In this document: positions 57,145 through 64,000 of the stretch, piece after piece | How the letters are laid out: each line of letters opens with the position of its first letter | Numbering within the stretch: the stretch's first letter is position 1 | DNA from: an uncultured Fidelibacterota bacterium | GTDB taxonomy: Bacteria; Fidelibacterota; Marinisomatia; Marinisomatales; TCS55 | Direction of reading: 5' to 3' | DNA: 64,000 nucleotides | NCBI GenBank assembly: GCA_902615915.1 | Contig: CACMQQ010000002.1 | Coordinates: forward strand, 62,001 to 126,000 | Translations under genes and position numbers: made by a program | The notes under the pieces: model-generated | The model's input: only the letters and a program-made list of their open reading frames with translations | Database searches by the model: none | What the model was told of the DNA's origin: nothing

Positions 57145-58478
57145 AGAATAAATTTTAGATTTTGAATTATTTCTAAAGCTATTTCTTTTGATATAGCTTC
57201 TGCATAGATTCTAATAATTGGTTCGGTGTTTGATTTTCTAATATGTAGCCACTTATCGCTCCAAATAAATTTAATACCATCAGTCTCATCAACAATTGAA
57301 TCCTTGTAAAGATTTTTTACTTTTTCCTCAAAAACTTTTATGTTGATATTTTTTATATTAATCTTATCCTTAACAATAACATATTGAGGAAGAGCTTTAT
57401 GAGCTTCACTTAATGTAGTCTTTTGATGAGATAGATAAGATAAGATTAAAGCTGCTCCAACTAAGGCATCTCGACCAAGATGCGCATCCTTTAAAATCAC
57501 ACCTCCATTGCCTTCGCCTCCAAAGCTTGAATTGCATTCTACCATTTTGTTTACAACATTGATTTCTCCAACAGCTGATCTTAAAACAGTTGAATTATAT
57601 TTATCTGCTAATTTGTCCAAAGCAATAGAGCTTGATAAGTTAGTGACTAAAACTTCACTATTTTCTTTTTGTGAAAGATATCCAGCAGCTGCTAAGACTA
57701 ATGTGTATTCTTCTCCTAACGGCTTCCCGTTTTCATCAATAATTGCTAATCTATCTGAGTCAGGATCAACGGCAAATCCTATATCACAATTTTCTCTTAT
57801 TACTAGATCTGAAAGATCACTTAAATTTTCAGGCAAAGGTTCTGCTCCTCTTTTAAATATTCCGTTTGGATCGCAATAAATTTTTACTATATCGCAACCT
57901 AGATTTTCTAAAAGAAGAGGGATTGCTTCCGATCCAGCGCCATTAACAGCATCAATAGCAATTTTAAAACCTTTAGCTCTAATTGATTTTAAATCTACGC
58001 AAGGCAGTTCCATTATCTTAAGAACATGTTTCAAATTAGCATTTTTATCAGAAAGATACATTCCAGGAGTTTCAGCGGGATGTATTTGCTTATTTTGATC
58101 AACAATTTTGAATAATTCTGCGCACTGCGCTGAATCAAAAAATGTTCCTTTAGCATTTACAAATTTCATTCCATTCCACTCAGTAGGATTGTGGCTTGCA
58201 GTAATGATTACACCGCCTACTGCTTCAGTTTTTTCTACCATAAATTGTATAGTTGGAGTCGGAACAATATCACAAACAATAACATCTCTACCTAGTAAAA
58301 TGAGTTCGCTATAAAATATATGTAAAAAGTTTTCCCCAGATGGTCTAGAATCTCTTCCGCAGTAGATAATTCCATCTGGAAGGATGGAATGAAAGGCCTG
58401 TGCATAAGATTTAATAATTGAATCATTTAGGTGATTTGGAGTAATTCCGCGAACACCAGATATGCTTCTAATTAACAT
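57141..58478 (-). CDS. phosphohexomutase (phosphoglucosamine/phosphomannomutase family)
   Basis: GVRGITPNHL, ITASHNPTEWNGMKF, DPDSDRLAII, GGEGNGG, RKSNTEPIIRIYAEA. Confidence 0.93.
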   Translation of the reverse strand: MLIRSISGVRGITPNHLNDSIIKSYAQAFHSILPDGIIYCGRDSRPSGENFLHIFYSELILLGRDVIVCDIVPTPTIQFMVEKTEAVGGVIITASHNPTEWNGMKFVNAKGTFFDSAQCAELFKIVDQNKQIHPAETPGMYLSDKNANLKHVLKIMELPCVDLKSIRAKGFKIAIDAVNGAGSEAIPLLLENLGCDIVKIYCDPNGIFKRGAEPLPENLSDLSDLVIRENCDIGFAVDPDSDRLAIIDENGKPLGEEYTLVLAAAGYLSQKENSEVLVTNLSSSIALDKLADKYNSTVLRSAVGEINVVNKMVECNSSFGGEGNGGVILKDAHLGRDALVGAALILSYLSHQKTTLSEAHKALPQYVIVKDKINIKNINIKVFEEKVKNLYKDSIVDETDGIKFIWSDKWLHIRKSNTEPIIRIYAEAISKEIALEIIQNLKFIL

Positions 58479-58490
58479 TGATATTAGTAG

Positions 58491-58506
58491 CTCGATTTGA
58501 ATCGAG
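58491..58506 (-). repeat. inverted repeat / leader hairpin upstream of phosphohexomutase gene
   Basis: CTCGATT-TG-AATCGAG dyad 12 bp upstream of the ATG. Confidence 0.5.
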
Positions 58507-58535
58507 ACTATTTATAGAAATAATTGAGATAAAGT

Positions 58536-58727
58536 TTAATTAAATTTTGCGAAACGCAATCGTCGGCGAACAGCTTTCTTTTTTGCCGCTCTTTGCTCGT
58601 CGCTTGGCTTTATGAAAAAAGATTTTCTTTTTACTTCACGTAAAACACCGGCTCTTTCCCACTTCTTTTTAAATCTTCTTAAAGCTCTTTCTAGTTGTTC
58701 ACCGTTTCTAACTGTTACTTCTACCAT
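58536..58727 (-). CDS. rpsU: 30S ribosomal protein S21
   Basis: VEVTVRNGEQLERALRRFKKKWERAGVLREVKRKSFFIKPSDEQRAAKKKAVRR; AGGAG upstream. Confidence 0.95.
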   Translation of the reverse strand: MVEVTVRNGEQLERALRRFKKKWERAGVLREVKRKSFFIKPSDEQRAAKKKAVRRRLRFAKFN

Positions 58728-58744
58728 CAATTCACTCCTGTAAA

Positions 58745-59599
58745 TTATCCTAAGTAAGTTCTCAAAGATTTACTGCGCGAGCGATGTCTTAAACGCCTAA
58801 TTGCTTTTTCTTTAATTTGTCGGACTCTTTCACGCGTTAAATTGAATTCTTCACCAATTTCATTTAATGTCAAAGCATAATCCCTGTCAATACCAAAATA
58901 CATTTTAATAACTTGTCTTTCTCTATCTTTTAATGTATCAAGAGACTGCCTTATTTCATCCTTTAATGATTCTGCCATTAAAGGTTCATCAGGATCAATC
59001 TGTCCATCATCTTCAATAACGTCAATTAGAGAGTTTTTATCCCCATCCCTAAAAGGTGCATTCAAAGAGTGATGCCTTCTCGAGATTCGCATTGCATCTA
59101 TAACTTCATCGCTGGTCATTTCAAGATTTCTACCAATTTCTTCCTCATTAGGTGATCTTTCAACTTCAGCTTCAAGTTTTTCAGCTGCTTTGGTTATTTT
59201 AGAAATTGTTCCAACTCTGTTTAGAGGCAATCTGACAATTCTGGAATGCTCTGCCAATGCTTGTAAAATTGACTGCCTAATCCACCAAACAGCGTATGAA
59301 ATAAATTTAAACCCTCTAGTTTCATCAAAACGACCCGCAGCTTTCATTAATCCCATATTGCCTTCATTTATTAGATCTGTTAGAGGCAAGCCTTGCCCTT
59401 GATAATCTTTAGCAACAGAAACAACAAACCTTAAATTTGCTTCAACAAGTTCTTTCATTGCTAGGCGATTCCCTTTTTTTATAGCTTGCGCTAATTCAAC
59501 TTCTCTTGAAGGATGCAAAGGTTCATATTTACCTATTTCTTCAAGATACTGACTTAGGCTTCTGTTTGATTCATTAATCGGTCTAGCTGCTTTTGGCAT
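58745..59599 (-). CDS. rpoD: primary RNA polymerase sigma factor (RpoD/SigA, short Bacteroidota-like form)
   Basis: [56 protein letters not shown]...[30 protein letters not shown]; lacks region 1.1. Confidence 0.95.
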   Translation of the reverse strand: MPKAARPINESNRSLSQYLEEIGKYEPLHPSREVELAQAIKKGNRLAMKELVEANLRFVVSVAKDYQGQGLPLTDLINEGNMGLMKAAGRFDETRGFKFISYAVWWIRQSILQALAEHSRIVRLPLNRVGTISKITKAAEKLEAEVERSPNEEEIGRNLEMTSDEVIDAMRISRRHHSLNAPFRDGDKNSLIDVIEDDGQIDPDEPLMAESLKDEIRQSLDTLKDRERQVIKMYFGIDRDYALTLNEIGEEFNLTRERVRQIKEKAIRRLRHRSRSKSLRTYLG

Positions 59600-59694
59600 T
59601 ATTTTGAAATCCTTTTTTTAAAATTTTAACAAATAAAGCTTTGAAAGATACATTTAAAATTTCAACTCTCACAGGAAATTATGATTATCAAAAA

Positions 59695-60465
59695 TTAATT
59701 TTCCACAAGCCTTGAAAACTCATTTAAAGATAAAGTCTCAGGTCTTCTTGAAAAATCTATCTCATTTTTAATATTCTCAGGAATGTTGAATTCATGGAGC
59801 GAGTTTTTTAGCATTTTTCTTCTCATTGAGAATGCTTTTCTAACAATTTTGTTCAATTTTAAATAATTATTATCTGAAATCAGTGGAATTCTTTTTTTTG
59901 TAAATCGAACAATGGCTGAGTGAACTTTTGGTTTTGGATAGAATACCTCTGGAGGAATTTTAAAACACAACTTAACATCAACATACATACCAACCATTAC
60001 TGTTAACCTAGAGTAGTTTTTTGATCCAGGCTCTGAAATTAATCTCTCTGCAACTTCTTTTTGCATCATAATAAATGCATCGTTCCAAAAATCCAACTGC
60101 TCAATTAGCCAAAAAATTATTGGCGAAGTGATATTGTAGGGAATATTTCCAACTACTCTAAGAGGGTTAGAAATTGGTAAATCACATATATCTTGCAGCA
60201 AAATATCTTTATGAATAATATGCAAACCTTTGAGATTTTTTGCTATTTGAAGTTTTTTTATTAGTAGTGGGTCAATCTCAACTACGACCATTTGATTAAC
60301 ATGAGGATATATTTGCCTAGTCAGCGAACCATCTCCTGGTCCAATTTCTAAAAAATTGTCCTTTTCATGAGGAGAGATATTGTCAACAATCTTTTTGATT
60401 AAATTTTTATCAACAACAAAATTCTGCCCCCATTTCATTCTAAATGGATGGCCAGTTTTATTCAA
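59695..60465 (-). CDS. rsmA: 16S rRNA dimethyladenosine transferase
   Basis: KKWGQNF-like GQNFVVD, LEIGPGDGSLT, VVGNIPYNITSPI, PKPKVHSAIVRF. Confidence 0.96.
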   Translation of the reverse strand: MNKTGHPFRMKWGQNFVVDKNLIKKIVDNISPHEKDNFLEIGPGDGSLTRQIYPHVNQMVVVEIDPLLIKKLQIAKNLKGLHIIHKDILLQDICDLPISNPLRVVGNIPYNITSPIIFWLIEQLDFWNDAFIMMQKEVAERLISEPGSKNYSRLTVMVGMYVDVKLCFKIPPEVFYPKPKVHSAIVRFTKKRIPLISDNNYLKLNKIVRKAFSMRRKMLKNSLHEFNIPENIKNEIDFSRRPETLSLNEFSRLVEN

Positions 60466-60498
60466 TTGAAATTGTAAAGTTGAGGTTATAAAGGATTT

Positions 60499-61257
60499 TT
60501 AAGGCAATCTGAAAATTTCAGATGCGTTGTTACTAGTTTGCTTCGCAATTTCTTCATAATCTATGTCATAAATCTCAGATAATTTTTTAGCAACATATAC
60601 AACCCTCGATGGTTCGTTCGGTTTTCCACGGTAGGGTTCAGGTGAAAGATATGGTGAATCTGTTTCAATTAATACCCTATCCAACGGAACTGACTTTGCA
60701 ACTTCAGGGAGGTGACTATTTTTGAAAGTGATATTTCCTGAAAAAGAAATGTAGTATCCTAAGTCCAAAAATGCTTTAGCAGTATCTAATGTTGATGAAA
60801 AACAATGCGAGACCCCAATTACATCAGGAAAATCTGATAATATTTCAAGGATGTCTTGATCAGCATCTCGATTGTGAATGATAACAGGCTTGTCTAGCTC
60901 TTGAGCAATATCCATTTGCGACCTAAAGACTTCTTTTTGCGTTTCTTTTTCAGAGATATTTTTAAAATAATCAAGACCTAACTCACCAATTGCAATCATG
61001 CTTTCATATTCCATCATCTCATAGATTTGATCAAGGTATCCATCTTGAACATCTTTTGAATCATGAGGATGAACACCGCAAGAAGCAAAAATATTATCGT
61101 CCTCTTCTGTAATTTCTAAGCATTGTTTTGATGTATTAATGTTTGTTCCAGCGCAAATAAAACGAGTAACATTGGCTTCATTTGCACGGTCTAGTACATC
61201 GCTCAAATTGTTTTTAATTTCATCATAATATAAGTGACAGTGCGTGTCTATTAACAT
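60499..61257 (-). CDS. tatD: TatD family deoxyribonuclease
   Basis: MLIDTHCHLYYDE, GELGLDYF, PVIIHNRDAD, IETDSPYLSPEPYRGKPNEPS. Confidence 0.95.
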   Translation of the reverse strand: MLIDTHCHLYYDEIKNNLSDVLDRANEANVTRFICAGTNINTSKQCLEITEEDDNIFASCGVHPHDSKDVQDGYLDQIYEMMEYESMIAIGELGLDYFKNISEKETQKEVFRSQMDIAQELDKPVIIHNRDADQDILEILSDFPDVIGVSHCFSSTLDTAKAFLDLGYYISFSGNITFKNSHLPEVAKSVPLDRVLIETDSPYLSPEPYRGKPNEPSRVVYVAKKLSEIYDIDYEEIAKQTSNNASEIFRLP

Positions 61258-61300
61258 AAATTCATTAATTCTATTAATTTTAAATAAATAAGGTAAATAA

Positions 61301-61329
61301 ATTATAATACCACACTTAAGCTTAAACAA
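61301..61329 (-). promoter_or_regulatory. E. coli sigma70-like promoter candidate for tatD
   Basis: Minus strand TTGTTT-N17-TATAAT upstream of MLIDTHCH start. Confidence 0.3.
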
Positions 61330-61341
61330 AGTCAAATTTTT

Positions 61342-61971
61342 ATGAATTTAAATTTTACCAAAGAAGCGTGCGTTGATAGTATTGATAATGCAATTAGTGT
61401 TGAAAAAAATGGTGCCGATCAAATTGAACTTTGTTCAAGACTAGATTTAGATGGTCTAACTCCAAGCAAAAAATTAATATTGCAAACAATCAGAAGGGTC
61501 TCTATTCCAATTAAGGTAATGATTAGATCGCGGCCAGGGAATTTTACTTACAACCAGAATGATGTCAAAACCATGCTTGATAGTATTGAATTTTGCCAGA
61601 AAAATGGAGTCAATGACATAGCTTTTGGAGCTCTTAATAGAAATAGGAAGATAGATGAAAAAATTATAGATCAGATTGTTTCTAAATACACAGGATTAAA
61701 TATAACATTTCACAAAGCAATAGATTTAGTTGATAATCAGATCAATGAGATACAAAAGTTATTAAAATTTAACCAAATAAAAGCCGTTTTAACTTCTGGG
61801 GGCCAAAAAAATGCCGTTGATGGTCAAGAGAATATTAAAAAACTATCTGAACGCTTTAAAGATGAAATTGATATCATTGCTGCTGGAAGTATAACAAATA
61901 AGAATATTAAAAAAATACATAAAACATTGGGATTAAAGATTTATCATGGAAAAAAGATTGTTGATAGCTAA
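61342..61971 (+). CDS. cutC: CutC family protein
   Basis: EACVDSIDNAISVEKNGADQIELCSRLDLDGLTPS; VMIRSRPGNFTY; LTSGGQKNA. Confidence 0.94.
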   Translation: MNLNFTKEACVDSIDNAISVEKNGADQIELCSRLDLDGLTPSKKLILQTIRRVSIPIKVMIRSRPGNFTYNQNDVKTMLDSIEFCQKNGVNDIAFGALNRNRKIDEKIIDQIVSKYTGLNITFHKAIDLVDNQINEIQKLLKFNQIKAVLTSGGQKNAVDGQENIKKLSERFKDEIDIIAAGSITNKNIKKIHKTLGLKIYHGKKIVDS

Positions 61972-61972
61972 A

Positions 61973-63838
61973 CTAATAAATTTTTTCTCCTAATACTAAA
62001 TCATCAGAATTTGAAGTAATTAAAGATAATTTTTTCCCTTTTTTAGCAGCAAGCAACATCCCTTCAGATTGTATTCCAAAAATCTTAGAACCTTTTAGAT
62101 TGGTAACAACGATTATATTTTTTCCTACGAGATCTTCTAAATTGTAGTGCTTTGAAATACCAGAAACAATCTGAATCTTACTTTTCCCAATATCAGCGAT
62201 AATTTTATATAGTTTATCTGAATTATCAATTTTTACAACTTGTTTTATTTGTGCAACTTTTAATTCAATATTGGAAAACTTTTCATAAGAAATAATATTA
62301 TCAGAGGGGTTCATTTTATGGCTTTTATTGTGATTTTTTTTAATACTAACATCGATTCTGGGAAAAAGGGGTTCATGTTTTTTAACAGTTAAACCATTTT
62401 CAAAGAAACCCCAATCACAATTAAATGAATTATCTCCCAAAATATTTAAAGCTTGATTCATTTTATTTGGCATAACAGCTATTAATGATAGACATGAAAT
62501 TCTTAAAGCTTCAGCAGAGGTAAGCAAAACACTGGATGCAGCCGTCATATCAGTTTTTACTAATTTCCAAGGAGCCATAGATTCAATGTACTTATTAATA
62601 CTTTTTATACAATTCATTGAATTATCAATTGCTTCATTAATTTTCATTTTACGAAAGCATTCGTTTGTAAAACTTATAACTTTAGAGCTCTCAACCTGAA
62701 CTATTCTTCCCCTTGATGATTTATCAAAACCTGAAGATAATTTACCTTCAAAAAATTTATCAATGAGATTGGTTATTCTACTGAGTAAATTTCCTAGGTC
62801 GTTCGCTAGATCACTATTATATCTAGTAAAAAATAATTCCTCAGAAAAATTTGAATCCTGTCCTAGTTTCATATCTCTCATTAAAAAGAATCTTAATGAA
62901 TCTTCGTCAAACTCATCTATTAAGTCTAGAGGATTTATCACGTTGCCTACTGATTTGCTCATCTTTGAATCTTTGTTAAGCCACCAACCATGTGCGAAAA
63001 TTGTTTTTGGAAGATCCAAACCTATCGACATAAGCATAGTTGGCCAATAAACACAATGGGTTGTTAAAATGTCTTTACCTATCAAATGAATATTGGCTGG
63101 CCAAAACTTTCTAAATTTTTCATTACTATTTGAGTAACCTATTGAAGAAATATAATTTATTAAAGCATCAAACCAAACATAGGTAACGTAATTTTTATCA
63201 AAAGGCAGTTCAATACCCCATTTTAAACGCGATTTAGGTCTAGATATGCATAAGTCATTAAGTGGTTTATTTAAAAATCCAAGAACTTCGTTTTTTCTGT
63301 AATCCGGCATTATAAAGTCAGGATTTTGCTTAATGTGTTCAATTAATTCTTGCTGATAAGCTGACATTTTAAAAAAATAATTTTTTTCCTTTAATTTCTT
63401 AATATCTTTGAAAATACCACTCTCTGCTTCCTTCTCAGTTATAAATCTTTCCTCTGAGATTGAATAGAGCCCTTCATATTCATCAAAATAAATATCTCCG
63501 TTATCATATACCTTTTGTAAAATTTTTTTAACAATAGTGGTGTGCCTATTCTCAGTGGTCCTAATGAAATCATCATACTTTATATTAAGCTTATCCCATA
63601 ATTCTTTAAATCTTGGAACCATTGAATCGCAATGCTCTTTAGGGCTAATATTATTTTTAATAGCTGCTTGTTCAACTTTTTGACCATGCTCATCCAATCC
63701 AGTTAAAAAGATAGAATTAATTTTTTGGAATTTATATTGCCTGGAAATAACATCTGCTAAGATAGTGGTGTAGGCATGGCCTATATGAGGCCTATCATTG
63801 ACATAGTAAATAGGTGTGGTTATATAGAAGTTTTTCAA
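61973..63838 (-). CDS. metG: methionyl-tRNA synthetase with C-terminal tRNA-binding (EMAP-II-like) domain
   Basis: TTPIYYVNDRPHIGHAYT, KMSKSVGNVINP, C-terminal IELKVAQIKQVVKIDNSDKLYKIIADIG; TTG start overlapping upstream TGA. Confidence 0.97.
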   Translation of the reverse strand: MKNFYITTPIYYVNDRPHIGHAYTTILADVISRQYKFQKINSIFLTGLDEHGQKVEQAAIKNNISPKEHCDSMVPRFKELWDKLNIKYDDFIRTTENRHTTIVKKILQKVYDNGDIYFDEYEGLYSISEERFITEKEAESGIFKDIKKLKEKNYFFKMSAYQQELIEHIKQNPDFIMPDYRKNEVLGFLNKPLNDLCISRPKSRLKWGIELPFDKNYVTYVWFDALINYISSIGYSNSNEKFRKFWPANIHLIGKDILTTHCVYWPTMLMSIGLDLPKTIFAHGWWLNKDSKMSKSVGNVINPLDLIDEFDEDSLRFFLMRDMKLGQDSNFSEELFFTRYNSDLANDLGNLLSRITNLIDKFFEGKLSSGFDKSSRGRIVQVESSKVISFTNECFRKMKINEAIDNSMNCIKSINKYIESMAPWKLVKTDMTAASSVLLTSAEALRISCLSLIAVMPNKMNQALNILGDNSFNCDWGFFENGLTVKKHEPLFPRIDVSIKKNHNKSHKMNPSDNIISYEKFSNIELKVAQIKQVVKIDNSDKLYKIIADIGKSKIQIVSGISKHYNLEDLVGKNIIVVTNLKGSKIFGIQSEGMLLAAKKGKKLSLITSNSDDLVLGEKIY

Positions 63839-64000
63839 ATTACTTTTTTAATTTTTTTGCCCTTCAATAGGGTTTGCATTGACATAAGAAAATTAATTAG
63901 TGTCAAATTTATATCAAGATTTAGTTTCAAAGCACTCAAAGTATGTTCAATTAATTTGTTGATTTCAACAAGATCTGCATTGGGATAATTTTTGTTAAAT
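63835..64000 (-). CDS. C-terminal fragment of a protein, likely DNA polymerase III delta-prime subunit (runs off right edge)
   Basis: Manual translation FNKNYPNADLVEINKLIEHTLSALKLNLDINLTLINFLMSMQTLLKGKKIKKVI*; holB-like C-terminus and metG adjacency. Confidence 0.45.
   Translation of the reverse strand, partial: FNKNYPNADLVEINKLIEHTLSALKLNLDINLTLINFLMSMQTLLKGKKIKKVI

Overview
AT-rich 64 kb chromosomal window with dense, mostly minus-strand operons. By protein character (Bacteroidota-like short primary sigma factor, Kdo/Lpt pathway, DUF2723/DUF4139/DUF4835-like proteins) it looks like a marine FCB-group bacterium, possibly Marinimicrobia/SAR406; this lineage call is inference. Content is largely housekeeping: metH (partial), rng-rplU-rpmA-mdh, queG/tgt, radA, lpxH-like, kdsD-argF-hflCK-rpoN-lptB-lptC-kdsC-kdsA-pyrG-kdsB, a MacAB/TolC-like efflux operon, a CCA-adding enzyme, ogt-umuC-umuD, recG, valS, a K+ channel plus cNMP-binding protein, rlmD-like, a phosphohexomutase, rpoD-rpsU, rsmA, tatD, cutC, metG and a partial holB-like gene. 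No tRNA/rRNA, CRISPR array, prophage or transposase was recognised. The strongest non-coding signal is in the metH leader (minus strand, about 1254-1367). It contains a SAM-II riboswitch aptamer, followed by an intrinsic terminator whose loop (GCATTTGT) is a perfect 8-nt complement of the aptamer 3' segment (ACAAATGC). This is a ready-made terminator/antiterminator switch, preceded by a TTTG-N19-TAATTTTG promoter-like motif. Other items worth a look: a metallopeptidase/TolB-propeller/beta-barrel fusion protein, a paralogous pair of uncharacterised signal-peptide plus C-terminal-TM proteins, an RlmD-like enzyme with a disrupted Fe-S motif, and very tight convergent gene ends.
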